A stretch of DNA of 64,000 nucleotides from Caballeronia sp. M1242 (GCF_017220215.1 NZ_CP071129.1:434001-498000); one strand, 5' to 3'; numbered from the stretch's first letter, positions 28,699 to 39,431 are shown. The notes: generated by a model from the letters alone, not told the origin. Numbers and translations are program-made.

Positions 28699-29163
28699 TC
28701 AGTGCAACGGTCCCTGCCCGTGACGCAGCTTCGCGGCGAACTGGCCGGCCGCTTCCATCGGCATCTCGCTCGCGTGAATATGCGCAATGCGCCATTCGCC
28801 GCGTTCGTGAACCATCACGTAAGTCGAGAAAATCATGCGCGGCGCGGCGGTCCCGGCCGGCTGATGCGCCTCCGCGATTGCATACACGACCGTGCCGAGA
28901 CTGTCGTACACGCGAATATCGAGCGGCTCGATGCTGACGGCCTGCGCGCCGAACTGCTTGCCGAGGCCCGCGCGAATGCTTTCGAGGCCATGCAGATGCG
29001 TGCCGTCCGCGCAGATGCAGGTGGCGAACTCCTCGTCGATCCAAAGCGACATCACAGCGTCGATGCTGTTGTCCGCGACAGCCTGATAGTAAGCGTTGAG
29101 AGTGTCGGCGGCGGCTTCGAATAGGCGGGCGAAACGTGGCATGGGCTCGTGGGTCTCTGGCAT
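28699..29163 (-). CDS. NTF2/SnoaL-like protein
   Basis: 154 aa from ATG 29163 (an ATG at 29144 is equally possible; the frame opens to 29199). The cone-shaped NTF2 fold is suggested by ADTLNAYYQAVADNSIDAVMSLW, then GLESIRAGLG and YVMVHERGEWRIAHIHASEM, typical of SnoaL-like/DUF4440 proteins. It may bind a small ligand or be an enzyme; no catalytic residues can be assigned. It lies 48 bases upstream of the YheT-like gene on the same strand. Confidence 0.78.
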   Translation of the reverse strand: MPETHEPMPRFARLFEAAADTLNAYYQAVADNSIDAVMSLWIDEEFATCICADGTHLHGLESIRAGLGKQFGAQAVSIEPLDIRVYDSLGTVVYAIAEAHQPAGTAAPRMIFSTYVMVHERGEWRIAHIHASEMPMEAAGQFAAKLRHGQGPLH

Positions 29164-29327
29164 TCGCGCGCAACGCCGTGTCACGATGGCGTGCCGCATC
29201 GGTCATGGTTCAAAGCATGCCTCCGTTCGGAGACACTCGCGTGTCCGCGCCCGCACACGAAAATGCCGATGCCGCCGCAAAGCCGCCGCGATCAGGCGGC
29301 GGCGTGACGCCGGGCAGGAGCGACGCC

Positions 29328-30401
29328 TCAGCGATGCGCGAGCAACATGCCGCGCAGATCGGCGAAAACCTGTTCGGCAGAGAGTTCGCGCAGGCAGTTC
29401 AGATGGCCGAGCGGACACTCGCGGGAAAAGCACGGACTGCACTCAAGGTGAAGCCATTGTACCTTTGCGACGTCGGACAAGGGCGGCGTGTGGCGCGGAT
29501 CGGTGGAGCCGTACACCGCGACGAGCGGACGTTTGAGCGCCGCCGCCACGTGCATGAGCCCAGAGTCGTTGGTGACGACGGCGCTCGCCCGGGCGATCAG
29601 CGCGCACGCTTCGCCGAGCGATGTCTGGCCGCACAGATTGCGCACGTTCGGCGCGCGCTCCGCGATGGCCTGCGCGACCGCCGAATCTTTCTTGGACCCG
29701 AGCGCGACGATGCGGGCATACGGAAACGACTGCGCCACGAACTGCGCGAGCGACGCAAAGTGCTCGGGCGGCCAGCGCTTGGCCGGGCCGTACTCCGCGC
29801 CGGGGCAGAACACGACGAGCGGCGCGCGCGTATCCAGATTGAAGCGCGCCGACACGCGCGCCGCTTCGTTCGGATCGGCTTCGAGGCGCGGCACGGGCAA
29901 GAGCGGCGCGTCGCTTGCCGCTGCGTCGTGAGCTTGCGCGTATCGGTCGATGAACGGCAGCTTCGCGCCCGGCGCATAGGCGAGGGCGGCGTATTGCGCG
30001 GTCATCGGCGGGCGCTCGGTCTTCGGCGGATTCGGGTGGCGCACGTTCAAGAGCCCGTAACGCGCCTCGCCCTTGTAGCCGATGCGCAGCCGGATGCCCG
30101 CCATCCACGGAATCAGCGCGGACTTGGCGGAGTTGGGCAGCACGTACGCGGCGTCGTAGCCGACATCGCGCAGGTCGCTCGCAAGCTGCCAGCGGCGCAG
30201 CAGTTGCAGCTTGCCGTGCGCGAGATCAGTCGCGTAGACGTCGCGGATTTCCGGCATGCGTTCGAGCACGGGCGCGACCCAGCTCGGCGCGACGGCATCG
30301 ATCGCGATGCGCGGATGGAGCTTTCGCAAAAGCGTGAACAGCGGCTGCGCCATCAACGCGTCACCGATCCAGTTCGGTGCTATAACCAGCGCACGGCGCA
30401 T
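29328..30401 (-). CDS. waaF: ADP-heptose:LPS heptosyltransferase II
   Basis: A 357-aa GT9 glycosyltransferase that adds the second heptose to the LPS inner core at the cytoplasmic face. It starts MRRALVIAPNWIGDALMAQP, the WaaF signature, and has YGPAKRWPPEHFASLAQ, LCGQTSLGEACALIARASAVVTNDSGLMHVAAAL and VAVYGSTDPRHTPPLS. Full length. Downstream of the zf-CHCC gene on the same strand. Confidence 0.95.
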   Translation of the reverse strand: MRRALVIAPNWIGDALMAQPLFTLLRKLHPRIAIDAVAPSWVAPVLERMPEIRDVYATDLAHGKLQLLRRWQLASDLRDVGYDAAYVLPNSAKSALIPWMAGIRLRIGYKGEARYGLLNVRHPNPPKTERPPMTAQYAALAYAPGAKLPFIDRYAQAHDAAASDAPLLPVPRLEADPNEAARVSARFNLDTRAPLVVFCPGAEYGPAKRWPPEHFASLAQFVAQSFPYARIVALGSKKDSAVAQAIAERAPNVRNLCGQTSLGEACALIARASAVVTNDSGLMHVAAALKRPLVAVYGSTDPRHTPPLSDVAKVQWLHLECSPCFSRECPLGHLNCLRELSAEQVFADLRGMLLAHR

Positions 30402-30579
30402 CAGTCGTTTTCCGATCTCAAAATATAGCGGCTCGCCGCGCTCGGGCGGCGGGGCGTCGGTCCTGTGGTGTCATGGCGCGGCGGCCATGCGGCAAAAACA
30501 AGCGAGAGCGAACGAAAGCGCGCGCTCGGATGAACCGGAACGCGCGCATCGACGACGCTCGGAGGTTGCTTCGGCGAGC

Positions 30580-30774
30580 TTAGTGCCCTTTGGCGACTTC
30601 GCCGTCCTTCAGCTTGTAGCGCGTGCCGCAATACGGGCAGCGCGCTTCGCCGTGCGTCACGTCGAGGAACACGCGGGGATGCGCGCTCCAGCGTTGCATC
30701 TTCGGATTCGGGCAGAACGCGGGGATATCTTTCGCCGACAATTCCACCAGCGGCATTTCCTTCAGGTCGCTCAT
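30580..30774 (-). CDS. zf-CHCC zinc-finger protein
   Basis: 64 aa from ATG 30774, with an AAAGAG element upstream. FCPNPKMQRWSAHPRVFLD followed by ARCPYCGTRYKL gives the Cys-His-Cys-Cys ligand set of the zf-CHCC family (bacterial relatives of the NDUFS6-like domain). ilvE / zf-CHCC / waaF is a common betaproteobacterial order. Role unknown. Confidence 0.9.
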   Translation of the reverse strand: MSDLKEMPLVELSAKDIPAFCPNPKMQRWSAHPRVFLDVTHGEARCPYCGTRYKLKDGEVAKGH

Positions 30775-30841
30775 TGCTATCTCTTTCAATGTCGTTCGTT
30801 GCTGTCGTCTGTCGCGCGAGGGCAGCGCGGCCCTCGCGGCG

Positions 30842-31762
30842 TCAGACTTTCGCGAGCCAGCTCGCGTACTTTTCGTTCTTGCCGCCGACCACGTCGAAGA
30901 ACGCGCTTTGCAGCTTCTCCGTGATCGGGCCGCGCTTGCCCTCGCCGATCGTGCGGTTGTCGAGTTCGCGGATCGGCGTGACTTCAGCGGCCGTGCCGGT
31001 GAAGAACGCTTCGTCGCACGTATAGACTTCGTCGCGCGTGATGCGTTTCTCGATGACCGGGATGCCGAAGTCGCGCGCCAGCGTGATGACCGTGTCGCGC
31101 GTGATGCCGTCGAGGCACGACGACAAGTCCGGCGTGTACAGCTTGCCGTTGTTCACGAGGAAGAAGTTTTCGCCGGAGCCTTCGGACACGTAGCCGTCCA
31201 CGTCGAGCAGCAGGGCTTCGTCATAACCGTCGGTGACGGCTTCCTGATTCGCGAGAATGGAGTTCACGTACCAGCCGGACGCCTTCGCGCGCACCATCGA
31301 CACGTTGACGTGATGGCGCGTGAACGACGACGTCTTCACGCGGATGCCCTTCGCGAGCCCGTCTTCGCCGAGATACGCGCCCCACGGCCACGCGGCGATG
31401 GCCACGTGAATGGTGTTGCCCTTGGCCGAAACGCCGAGCTTCTCGGAGCCGACCCAGATGATCGGGCGGATATAGCACGATTCGAGCTTGTTCTCGCGCA
31501 CGACTTCGAGTTGCGCGGCTTCGAGCGTCGCGTGATCGAACGGGACTTCCATCTGGAAGATCTTCGCCGAGTTCAGAAGGCGCTTGGTGTGCTCCTTCAG
31601 GCGGAAAATGGCCGTTCCCTGGGCGGTCTTGTACGCGCGCACGCCCTCGAATACGCCCATGCCGTAGTGCAGCGTGTGCGTCAGAACGTGGATGCTGGCG
31701 TCTCGCCAGTCGATGAGCTTGCCATCCATCCAGATCTTGCCGTCGCGGTCGGCCATTGACAT
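30842..31762 (-). CDS. ilvE: Branched-chain amino acid aminotransferase
   Basis: A 306-aa class IV PLP aminotransferase making Val, Leu and Ile from their 2-oxo acids. HTLHYGMGVFEGVRAY, the PLP-Lys region VRAKASGWYVNSILANQEA, GYVSEGSGENFFLV and CDEAFFTGTAAEVTPIRELD are diagnostic. AGGAGAAC precedes the ATG. It leads a minus-strand run with the zf-CHCC gene and waaF. Confidence 0.96.
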   Translation of the reverse strand: MSMADRDGKIWMDGKLIDWRDASIHVLTHTLHYGMGVFEGVRAYKTAQGTAIFRLKEHTKRLLNSAKIFQMEVPFDHATLEAAQLEVVRENKLESCYIRPIIWVGSEKLGVSAKGNTIHVAIAAWPWGAYLGEDGLAKGIRVKTSSFTRHHVNVSMVRAKASGWYVNSILANQEAVTDGYDEALLLDVDGYVSEGSGENFFLVNNGKLYTPDLSSCLDGITRDTVITLARDFGIPVIEKRITRDEVYTCDEAFFTGTAAEVTPIRELDNRTIGEGKRGPITEKLQSAFFDVVGGKNEKYASWLAKV

Positions 31763-32086
31763 ACGGTTCTCCTAGCTGTCTCGTTCAGAAATTCGATGAA
31801 TCCGGGTGAATCTCGGGGTGAATCTTCCCATTCCGCGCGTTGCCGGCGCTGCCGGCTGCAGGAGCGGTCAAAGTTCGTCATTTTAGCTTCTTTTCGTGAT
31901 CAGACCGGATAGGAAGCGCCTTTCACGCGGCTATACTTTGCCTTTCGCCGCGAACCGGCAAAGCCGCCCGAAAGCGTCGTGCCGACCGGGCAAGCGGCAA
32001 GCTGCGCCGAGTCGTCCGCTTTTCGCGACGCCGGCGCGCGGCGTTTCCCCATTTCGTCATCGCGGCCACTCGGCCGCGCACCTTGC
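31763..32086. other. Intergenic region between ilvE and azlC (324 bp)
   Basis: The divergent spacer carries the promoters of both operons. The only element I can point to is TATACT (31932-31937) on the plus strand as a candidate -10 for azlC, without a good -35. No supported small gene. Confidence 0.5.
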
Positions 32087-32887
32087 ATGCTCCACCGGCT
32101 ATCCGACACGAATCGCCGCGCATTTCTCGACGGTGCCCGCGCTTTCTCTCCCGCCGTCATGGCGACGTTCTCGTGGGGACTCGTCACCGGCGTCGCCATG
32201 ACAAAATCGGTGCTCACGGTGCCGCAGGCGCTCGGCATGTCGCTCGCGGTGTACGCGGGGTCGTCGCAACTCGCCGTGCTGCCGCTCTTGGCCGCGAAGC
32301 TGCCGCTCTGGACCGTGCTCCTCACCGCCGCGATGGTAAACCTGCGCTTCGTCATTTTCAGCGCCGGGCTCGCGCCGCACTTCTCGTATCTGCCGATGTG
32401 GCGGCGCCTCGCGATCGGCTACTTCAACGGCGACATCATCTACCTGATGTTCTCCGCGCGGAACTTTCCCGTCGGCCGGCAGCCCGGCAAGGAAGCGTTC
32501 TTCTGGGGACTCGCGTCCACGTGCTGGCTCGCGTGGCAGGCGTCGTCGGTGGCGGGGATTCTGCTCGCGAGCCTCATTCCCGACAACTGGGGGCTGGAAC
32601 TGGCGGGAACGCTGGCGCTGATTCCGCTGATCGTCTCCGCCATCGCCACGCGTTCGACGCTCGCCGCGGTCGTCGTCGCGAGCGTGGTCGCGCTGCTCGC
32701 GTTTCATCTGCCGTATCGCTTCGGCTTGCCGCTCGCGGTGCTCGCCGCGCTGCTGGCCGGCACGCTCGCCGATCTGATCGCGGAAAAGGCGCGCCCGGCG
32801 GCTCTGCGTTCCAGTGACGCCGAAGCGCCCGCCGCGCCGGATGCAGCGGCCGACGTCCAGCCTGAGCCCGCGAGGCCCGCGCGATGA
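32087..32887 (+). CDS. azlC: AzlC family branched-chain amino acid exporter, large subunit
   Basis: 266 aa, six or so membrane spans. AFSPAVMATFSWGLVTGVAM, AVYAGSSQLAVLPLLA and NLRFVIFSAGLAPHF are AzlC/YgaZ landmarks. Together with AzlD it exports branched-chain amino acids or related compounds. The C-terminal 40 residues are Ala/Pro/Glu-rich and cytosolic. The frame opens upstream; ATG 32087 is chosen as the start of homology. It overlaps azlD by ATGA and is divergent from ilvE, a functionally coherent arrangement. Confidence 0.9.
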   Translation: MLHRLSDTNRRAFLDGARAFSPAVMATFSWGLVTGVAMTKSVLTVPQALGMSLAVYAGSSQLAVLPLLAAKLPLWTVLLTAAMVNLRFVIFSAGLAPHFSYLPMWRRLAIGYFNGDIIYLMFSARNFPVGRQPGKEAFFWGLASTCWLAWQASSVAGILLASLIPDNWGLELAGTLALIPLIVSAIATRSTLAAVVVASVVALLAFHLPYRFGLPLAVLAALLAGTLADLIAEKARPAALRSSDAEAPAAPDAAADVQPEPARPAR

Positions 32888-33207
32888 CCACGCTCCAGAT
32901 CTGGCTCGCGATTCTCGGCATGGGCGTGGTGACCGCGGCGACGCGCGCGTTCTTCCTGATCGGCGGCGAGCGCACCGTGCTGCCGCCGCGCGTGCAACGC
33001 GTGCTGCGCTACGCGCCGGCCGCCGCGCTGGCGGGCGTCGTCGTGCCCGATCTGCTCGAAACGTCCGCCGGTTTCTCGATCGCGTTCTCCAATCATGCGG
33101 TGTGGGCGTCGCTCGCCGGCCTCGCGTATTACGTGTGGCGGCGCGGCATGATGGGCACCATCGCGGTCGGCATGATCGTTTTCACGCTGCTGCGCCTCGC
33201 CGCGTGA
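32884..33207 (+). CDS. azlD: AzlD family small subunit
   Basis: A 107-aa membrane protein with three or four helices: WLAILGMGVVTAATRAFFL, an RVLRYAPAAALAGVVVPDLL loop, then YYVWRRGMMGTIAVGMIVF. It is the small partner of AzlC, coupled through a 4-base overlap (ATGA). Confidence 0.92.
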   Translation: MTTLQIWLAILGMGVVTAATRAFFLIGGERTVLPPRVQRVLRYAPAAALAGVVVPDLLETSAGFSIAFSNHAVWASLAGLAYYVWRRGMMGTIAVGMIVFTLLRLAA

Positions 33208-33588
33208 GCCGCGCTGCGCCCCAAATACGCATCATCAAGAAACACCGGCTAAAAGCGGGCGGGGTGATCGGTTAAAATGTCGGTCTTTCCTGTCGCATGG
33301 AGCGAGGTCGAAAGTGAGTCCGGCAGTCACCGCAACGGTTCCGAAGCTCGCCGCCTCCGGCTTGTCCGCTGCGTCCGTGTCTGCGCGCTTGGCGCGTATC
33401 TTTCTCCGCGTCTTACTCCACTCGACCCTCGGCACGTTTGCGCTGCACGCGCCGGCCGCTCGTTTCGCTTGCGCGTCTTTCAGTTCCCAGTTTCGGTTTT
33501 CAGGCCTCGCGCCAAACTCTCAACGAACCGGCCGGCGCTCGTCCGGCCATCTTCGCCCGAACCGCTTTTCTGACTAACGTTGACTCCC
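33208..33588. other. Leader region upstream of pgk (381 bp)
   Basis: GGTTAAAATG near 33271-33280 is a plausible -10 element for pgk, giving a leader of about 300 nt. A GTG-start frame of 87 codons at 33314-33577 runs through it; its composition is Ser/Ala/Arg-rich with no motif, so I do not call it a gene. No riboswitch recognised. Confidence 0.4.
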
Positions 33589-34779
33589 ATGACGAAAGTA
33601 CTGCGTTTCACCGATCTGATCGCCGAAGGCAAAGTCTCCGGCAAGCGCGTGTTCATCCGCGCGGACCTCAACGTGCCGCAGGACGACGCCGGCAACATCA
33701 CCGAGGACACGCGCGTGCGCGCCTCGGTGCCGGCGATCAAGGCAGCGCTCGATGCCGGCGCGGCCGTGATGGTCACGTCCCATCTGGGCCGCCCGACCGA
33801 AGGCCAGTTCAAGCCGGAAGACTCGCTTGCGCCGGTCGCGGCGCGCCTGTCGGAACTGCTCGGCCGCGACGTGCCGCTCGTCGCCGACTGGGTGGACGGC
33901 GTCGACGTGCAGCCGGGTAATGTCGTGCTGCTCGAAAACTGCCGCTGCAACAAGGGCGAGAAGAAGAACGACGACGGCCTCGCGCAGAAGCTCGCGAAGC
34001 TCTGCGACATCTACGTCAACGACGCCTTCGGCACCGCCCACCGCGCCGAAGCGACCACGCACGGCATCGCCAAGTACGCGCCCGTCGCGTGCGCCGGCCC
34101 GCTGCTCGCCGCCGAACTCGACGCGCTCGGCAAGGCGCTCGGCAACCCGAAGCGCCCGCTCGTGGCCATCGTCGCCGGTTCGAAAGTGTCGACCAAGCTC
34201 ACCATTCTGAAGTCGCTCGCCGAGAAGGTCGATCAACTGATCGTCGGCGGCGGCATCGCGAACACGTTCATGCTGGCGTCGGGCCTCAAGATCGGCAAGT
34301 CGCTCGCCGAAGCCGATCTCGTCGGCGAGGCGAAGGAGATCATCGGAGAGGCGCGCGCGCGCGGAGCTTCGGTGCCCATTCCGAGCGATGTCGTGACCGC
34401 GAAGGAATTCGCCGCGACCGCGAAGGCCGAAACGAAGCCCGTCGCCGATATCGCCGACGACGACATGATTCTCGACATCGGCCCGGACACCGCTAACGCG
34501 CTCGCCGCGCAACTCGCGACGGCGGGCACCATCGTGTGGAACGGCCCGGTCGGCGTGTTCGAATTCGACCAGTTCGGCAACGGCACGAAGACGCTGGCGC
34601 AGGCCATCGCGACTTCGTCGGCGTTCTCGATCGCGGGCGGCGGCGACACGCTCGCGGCCATCGCAAAGTACGGCATTCACGACAAGGTCAGCTATATCTC
34701 GACCGGCGGCGGCGCGTTCCTCGAGTTCCTCGAAGGCAAGACGCTGCCGGCGGTGGAAGTGCTCGAGTCGCGGGCGTAA
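33589..34779 (+). CDS. pgk: Phosphoglycerate kinase
   Basis: 396 aa; reversible phosphate transfer between 1,3-bisphosphoglycerate and ADP in glycolysis. Landmarks are [72 protein letters not shown] and [16 protein letters not shown] [16 protein letters not shown] 9 bases upstream is in frame, but the ATG at 33589 gives the family N-terminus. The stop codon is the loop of a perfect hairpin (34771-34785). First gene of a glycolytic run with pyk and fba. Confidence 0.97.
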   Translation: MTKVLRFTDLIAEGKVSGKRVFIRADLNVPQDDAGNITEDTRVRASVPAIKAALDAGAAVMVTSHLGRPTEGQFKPEDSLAPVAARLSELLGRDVPLVADWVDGVDVQPGNVVLLENCRCNKGEKKNDDGLAQKLAKLCDIYVNDAFGTAHRAEATTHGIAKYAPVACAGPLLAAELDALGKALGNPKRPLVAIVAGSKVSTKLTILKSLAEKVDQLIVGGGIANTFMLASGLKIGKSLAEADLVGEAKEIIGEARARGASVPIPSDVVTAKEFAATAKAETKPVADIADDDMILDIGPDTANALAAQLATAGTIVWNGPVGVFEFDQFGNGTKTLAQAIATSSAFSIAGGGDTLAAIAKYGIHDKVSYISTGGGAFLEFLEGKTLPAVEVLESRA

Positions 34780-34785
34780 CGCCCG
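34771..34785 (+). other. Hairpin centred on the pgk stop codon
   Basis: CGGGCG-TAA-CGCCCG, a perfect 6-bp stem whose loop is the stop codon. No T run. Possibly an mRNA stability element or chance in GC-rich DNA. Confidence 0.35.
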
Positions 34786-35124
34786 GTGACGGCCCGAGAC
34801 AATCCGGCGAAAGCAGCAAGGAAGGGCGCGCAAGCAGCCGGCGGCGCGCAAGCGGATGTGATCGAAAGCGGCAGTCAACCCGATGCCGCCGCCGTTGCTG
34901 CTTCGATCATCGCGGAGGCGGCTCTGAGCGAAGAGCCGCATCTGGAAGAACAGACGGCTCCTGTCGTCACCATCGGCGGCATGCCCGTTCATGCCGCGCA
35001 GCCCATCGATAAAGCGACGCCGGCACGAACCGGCGCGCGCGCGCAGCCAGTGAGCAACACATCACTGCAAGCGCAACGTGCTCGCAGCCTGGTTACGGCC
35101 GTTCCCAAAGAGACGAGGAAAGAC
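34780..35124 (+). other. pgk-pyk spacer, open in frame with pyk
   Basis: 345 bp without a separate gene. The pyk frame has no stop from GTG 34786 to the pyk ATG, so up to 113 extra residues could be translated (Ala/Gln/Glu-rich, e.g. AAAVAASIIAEAALSEEPH). I treat it as a leader because pyruvate kinase homology and a good ribosome site begin at 35125. Confidence 0.5.
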
Positions 35125-36561
35125 ATGCATCGCGCCACCAAGATTGTCGCCACCATCGGTCCGGCGTCGAGTAATCCGGAAATCCTGCTGCAGATGATGC
35201 AGGCCGGGCTCGACGTCGTTCGCTTCAACTTCTCGCACGGCACCGCCGACGATCATCGCCAGCGCGCCGAGTGGGTGCGCGAGGCGGCGCGGCAGGTCGG
35301 CCGCGAAGTCGCGATCATGGCGGACCTGCAAGGCCCGAAGATTCGCGTCGGCAAGTTCGAGAACGGCAAGACCATGCTGGTCGCGGGCAACACGTTCATC
35401 CTCGATGCGAACTGCGAGATGGGCAACAACGATCGCGTGGGCCTCGACTACAAGGATCTGCCGCGCGATCTGCGCGCAGGCGACGTGCTTCTGCTGAACG
35501 ACGGCCTGATCGTGCTCGACGTGACGCGCGTGATCGGCGAGGAGATTCACACGACCGTGAAGGTCGGCGGCGAGCTGTCGAACAACAAGGGCATCAACCG
35601 GCAGGGCGGCGGGCTCACCGCCCCCGCGCTGACCGAGAAGGACATGGAGGACATCAAGACGGCGATGTCGCTCGGCGCGGATTTCGTCGCGGTGTCGTTC
35701 CCGAAGAACGCGACGGACATGGAAATGGCGCGGCAACTGGCCAACATCGCGGGCGCGCCGTACGGCATCAAGCCGAAGATGATCGCGAAGATCGAGCGCG
35801 CCGAGGCCATTCCGGCGCTGCAAGGCATCCTCGACGCATCCGACGGCATCATGGTCGCGCGCGGCGATCTGGCGGTGGAAGTCGGCAACGCGGCGGTGCC
35901 CGCGCTGCAAAAGCGCATGATCCGCATGGCGCGCGAGTCGAACAAGCTCGTGATCACGGCCACGCAGATGATGGAATCGATGATCCACGCGCCCGTGCCG
36001 ACCCGCGCCGAAGTCTCCGACGTGGCGAACGCCGTGCTCGACGGCACCGACGCCGTCATGCTTTCCGCCGAAACGGCGGCGGGCAAGTATCCGGTGACGA
36101 CCATCGAAACGATGGCCGCCGTGTGCATCGAAGCCGAGAAGTCCGAGGAATCGCAACTGGACCGCGATTTCCTGGATCGCACGTTCACGCGCATCGACCA
36201 GTCGATCGCGATGGGCGCGTTGTTCACCGCATTCCATCTGGGCGCGAAAGCCGTTGTCGCGCTGACGGAATCCGGCTCGACCGCGCTGTGGATGTCGCGC
36301 CACTGGACGCATGTGCCGATCTTCGCGCTGACGCCGCGCGTGGGCAGCGAGCGGACGATGGCGCTGTATCGCAACGTCACGCCGCTGCATCTCGACACCA
36401 ACATGGACCGCGACACGGCGCTCAATCAGGCGCTCGAAGTGGTCGTGTCCAAAGGCTATGCGGCGCGCGGCGACATGGTCGTGCTCACCGTCGGCGAGCC
36501 GATGGGACAGGCGGGCGGCACGAACACGCTGAAGATCGTGCGCGTCGGCGATCATTTCTGA
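35125..36561 (+). CDS. pyk: Pyruvate kinase
   Basis: 478 aa; PEP + ADP to pyruvate + ATP. GAGGAAAG at 35114-35121 precedes ATG 35125 and the text begins [16 protein letters not shown], the family N-terminus. [12 protein letters not shown], the Mg/PEP site [11 protein letters not shown] with [15 protein letters not shown], and ATQMMESMI with [22 protein letters not shown] are diagnostic. The C-terminal allosteric domain is present. An in-frame upstream extension is discussed in the findings. Confidence 0.96.
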   Translation: MHRATKIVATIGPASSNPEILLQMMQAGLDVVRFNFSHGTADDHRQRAEWVREAARQVGREVAIMADLQGPKIRVGKFENGKTMLVAGNTFILDANCEMGNNDRVGLDYKDLPRDLRAGDVLLLNDGLIVLDVTRVIGEEIHTTVKVGGELSNNKGINRQGGGLTAPALTEKDMEDIKTAMSLGADFVAVSFPKNATDMEMARQLANIAGAPYGIKPKMIAKIERAEAIPALQGILDASDGIMVARGDLAVEVGNAAVPALQKRMIRMARESNKLVITATQMMESMIHAPVPTRAEVSDVANAVLDGTDAVMLSAETAAGKYPVTTIETMAAVCIEAEKSEESQLDRDFLDRTFTRIDQSIAMGALFTAFHLGAKAVVALTESGSTALWMSRHWTHVPIFALTPRVGSERTMALYRNVTPLHLDTNMDRDTALNQALEVVVSKGYAARGDMVVLTVGEPMGQAGGTNTLKIVRVGDHF

Positions 36562-36746
36562 TCGGCGCGATTCGACGCATGGCAAGGCGTTCGCGGTCCG
36601 GTCCGCGAACGCCGAAGAGCGCGCTGGACGACTCGAACGCAAGTCGTCGCCACGAAGAAGGCCGGAAGCTGCCAAAGATGCTGACAAGAAGCAGAGAGCA
36701 GAACCGTGCGCGCGAAGGATTTCGTTTCACATCCCGGAGTTTCTCA

Positions 36747-37811
36747 ATGCCTCTCGTATCAATGCGTCAATTGCTGGATCACGCAGCCGAACACGGCTAC
36801 GGTCTCCCGGCATTCAACGTGAACAATCTGGAACAGGTGCAGGCCATCATGTCGGCGGCGAACGAAGTCAACGCGCCCGTCATCATGCAGGCGTCTGCGG
36901 GCGCGCGGAAGTACGCGGGCGAAGCGTTCCTGCGGCATCTGATCGAAGCGGCGGTGGAGTCGTATCCGCACATTCCCGTCGTGATGCATCAGGATCACGG
37001 ACAGTCGCCGGCCGTGTGCATGGCGGCGATCCGCTCGGGCTTCACGAGCGTGATGATGGACGGCTCGCTGGAAGCGGACGGCAAGACCGTTGCGTCGTAC
37101 GAGTACAACGTCGAGGTGTCGCGTAAGGTCGTCGAGTTCTCGCATTCCATCGGCGTCACGGTCGAAGCCGAACTCGGCGTGCTGGGCTCGCTGGAAACCA
37201 TGAAGGGCGACAAGGAAGACGGCCACGGCGCGGAAGGCACGATGACGCGCGAGCAGTTGCTGACCGACGTCGAGCAGGCCGCCGACTTCGTGAAGCTCAC
37301 ACAGTGCGACGCGCTCGCGATTGCCATCGGCACGTCGCACGGCGCGTACAAGTTCTCGAAGAAGCCGACCGGCGATATTCTTGCGATCGATCGCATCAAG
37401 CAAATTCACCAGCGCATTCCGAACACGCATCTGGTGATGCACGGCTCGTCGTCGGTGCCGCAGGAGTTGCTCGCCGAAATCCGCGAGTTCGGCGGCGACA
37501 TGAAGGAAACCTACGGCGTGCCGGTCAAGGAGATTCAGGAAGGCATCAAGCACGGCGTGCGCAAGGTGAACATCGACACGGACCTGCGTCTCGCGATTAC
37601 CGGCGCGATCCGTCGCTATCTGTTCGAAAATCCGTCGAAGTTCGATCCGCGCGACTATCTGAAGCCCGCGCGCGAGGCAGCGAAGGAGATCTGCCGTCAG
37701 CGGTACATGCAGTTCGGCTGCGAGGGCATGGCGGGCAAGATCAAGCCCGTCACGCTCGACAAGATGGCCGAGAAGTACAAATCCGGCGAACTCGCGCAGA
37801 TTGTCCGGTGA
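36747..37811 (+). CDS. fba: Class II fructose-1,6-bisphosphate aldolase
   Basis: 354 aa, Zn-dependent aldolase of the Calvin/class IIB type. The start is [20 protein letters not shown] at ATG 36747. Zinc ligands lie in [11 protein letters not shown] and VMHGSSSVP; other blocks are [24 protein letters not shown] and [19 protein letters not shown]. The open frame runs on upstream through the 185-bp spacer and into pyk in another frame, but homology begins at 36747. Third gene of the pgk-pyk-fba run. Confidence 0.96.
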   Translation: MPLVSMRQLLDHAAEHGYGLPAFNVNNLEQVQAIMSAANEVNAPVIMQASAGARKYAGEAFLRHLIEAAVESYPHIPVVMHQDHGQSPAVCMAAIRSGFTSVMMDGSLEADGKTVASYEYNVEVSRKVVEFSHSIGVTVEAELGVLGSLETMKGDKEDGHGAEGTMTREQLLTDVEQAADFVKLTQCDALAIAIGTSHGAYKFSKKPTGDILAIDRIKQIHQRIPNTHLVMHGSSSVPQELLAEIREFGGDMKETYGVPVKEIQEGIKHGVRKVNIDTDLRLAITGAIRRYLFENPSKFDPRDYLKPAREAAKEICRQRYMQFGCEGMAGKIKPVTLDKMAEKYKSGELAQIVR

Positions 37812-37856
37812 GCGCGCAGGTGTGGATTAAGCTCGCTTCATTTGTAAAGTAAAATC

Positions 37857-37891
37857 AACGGGTTCCGGCGACGGGACCCGTTCGCTTTTTT
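37857..37891 (+). terminator. Rho-independent terminator after fba
   Basis: Stem AACGGGT / ACCCGTT with a 12-nt loop, then CGC and a T run. It separates the glycolytic run from purC. Confidence 0.8.
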
Positions 37892-37951
37892 CCATCGCCG
37901 CCGCGCAAGGCTCGTGGCGGCGATTCACTTTTTTCGGCACCTCTTCGGTAC

Positions 37952-38848
37952 ATGACGATGTCCACGCTCTACGAATCCACGATCAAATCGCTGCCGCTGC
38001 TCGGCCGTGGCAAGGTCCGCGACAACTACGCCGTCGGCAACGACAAGCTGCTGATCGTGACGACCGACCGCCTTTCCGCCTTCGACGTGGTGATGGGCGA
38101 GCCGATCCCGAACAAGGGCCGCGTGCTCAATCAGATGGCCGATTTCTGGTTCGAGAAGCTCGGCCATATCGTGCCGAACCACAACACGGGCATCGATCCC
38201 GCTTCGGTGGTCGCGCCGGACGAGGCCGAGCAAGTGAAGGGCCGCGCGGTCGTCGTGAAGCGCCTGGAACCGATTCTCGTCGAAGCAGTGGTGCGCGGCT
38301 ATCTCGCGGGCAGCGGCTGGAAGGACTATCAGGCGACGGGCGCCGTCTGCGGCGTGCAACTGCCGCCGGGCCTGCAAAACGCCGAGAAGCTGCCCGAGCC
38401 GATCTTCACGCCGGCGGCGAAGGCCGAGATGGGCCATCACGACGAAAACATCACCTACGACGAGATGGAGCGCCGCATCGGCACGGAACTGTCGGCGACC
38501 ATCAAGCGCATCTCCATCCAGCTGTACAAGGAAGCGGCCGAGTACGCGGCCACGCGCGGCATCATCATCGCGGATACGAAGTTCGAGTTCGGCCTCGACA
38601 ACAAAGGCGAACTGTTCCTGATGGACGAAGTGCTCACCGCCGATTCCTCGCGCTTCTGGCCGGCGGACGGCTACACGGTCGGCACGAATCCGCCGTCGTT
38701 CGACAAGCAGTTCGTGCGCGACTGGCTCGAAACGCAGCCGTGGAAGAAGGAGCCGCCCGCGCCAAAGCTGCCGGACGACGTGATCGCGAAGACGTCGGAG
38801 AAGTATCAGGAAGCGCTGCAACGCATCACGGGCAAGACGCTGTCGTAA
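37952..38848 (+). CDS. purC: SAICAR synthase
   Basis: 298 aa; joins CAIR and aspartate with ATP. Motifs: [46 protein letters not shown] and [20 protein letters not shown]. Either ATG 37952 or 37958 may start the protein. First gene of the purC-purE-purK-sua5 run. Confidence 0.96.
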   Translation: MTMSTLYESTIKSLPLLGRGKVRDNYAVGNDKLLIVTTDRLSAFDVVMGEPIPNKGRVLNQMADFWFEKLGHIVPNHNTGIDPASVVAPDEAEQVKGRAVVVKRLEPILVEAVVRGYLAGSGWKDYQATGAVCGVQLPPGLQNAEKLPEPIFTPAAKAEMGHHDENITYDEMERRIGTELSATIKRISIQLYKEAAEYAATRGIIIADTKFEFGLDNKGELFLMDEVLTADSSRFWPADGYTVGTNPPSFDKQFVRDWLETQPWKKEPPAPKLPDDVIAKTSEKYQEALQRITGKTLS

Positions 38849-38909
38849 TGTCGGCACGCGCGCCGTGGCACCGACACCGACCCGGCGCGCTCGGATCGAG
38901 GGAAAAGCA

Positions 38910-39431
38910 ATGAGCGAAGTACAGACCGGAGCGCATGCGCACGATGCGCCGCTCGTCGGCGTGTTGATGGGCTCCAGTTCCGACTGGGACGTGATGAAGA
39001 ACGCGGTCGCGATCCTGCAGGATTTCGGCGTGCCGTACGAGGCGAAGGTCGTCTCCGCGCACCGCATGCCCGACGAGATGTTCGCCTACGCGGAAAGCGC
39101 GCGCGAGCGTGGACTGCGCGCGATCATCGCGGGCGCGGGCGGCGCGGCGCATCTGCCGGGCATGCTCGCTGCGAAGACGACGGTGCCGGTGCTCGGCGTG
39201 CCGGCGGCGAGCAAGTATCTGAAGGGCGTCGATTCGCTGCATTCGATCGTGCAGATGCCCAAGGGCGTGCCTGTCGCGACGTTTGCAATCGGCGAAGCGG
39301 GCGCGGCGAATGCGGCGCTCTTCGCGGTGTCCATCCTGAGCGTGACGGATGCGCGCTATGCCGAAGCGCTCGCCGCGTTTCGCGTGAAGCAGAATCAGGC
39401 CGCGCACGCCATGACGCTGCCGCCGCTCTGA
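38910..39431 (+). CDS. purE: N5-carboxyaminoimidazole ribonucleotide mutase
   Basis: 173 aa, class I PurE; converts N5-CAIR to [36 protein letters not shown] and [17 protein letters not shown] are the substrate-site signatures. GAGGGAAAA supports ATG 38910. Confidence 0.97.
   Translation: MSEVQTGAHAHDAPLVGVLMGSSSDWDVMKNAVAILQDFGVPYEAKVVSAHRMPDEMFAYAESARERGLRAIIAGAGGAAHLPGMLAAKTTVPVLGVPAASKYLKGVDSLHSIVQMPKGVPVATFAIGEAGAANAALFAVSILSVTDARYAEALAAFRVKQNQAAHAMTLPPL

Noticed and set aside
33314-33577. 87-codon GTG frame in the pgk leader
   Set aside because: No ribosome site of note, low-complexity Ser/Ala/Arg text, no homology recognised.
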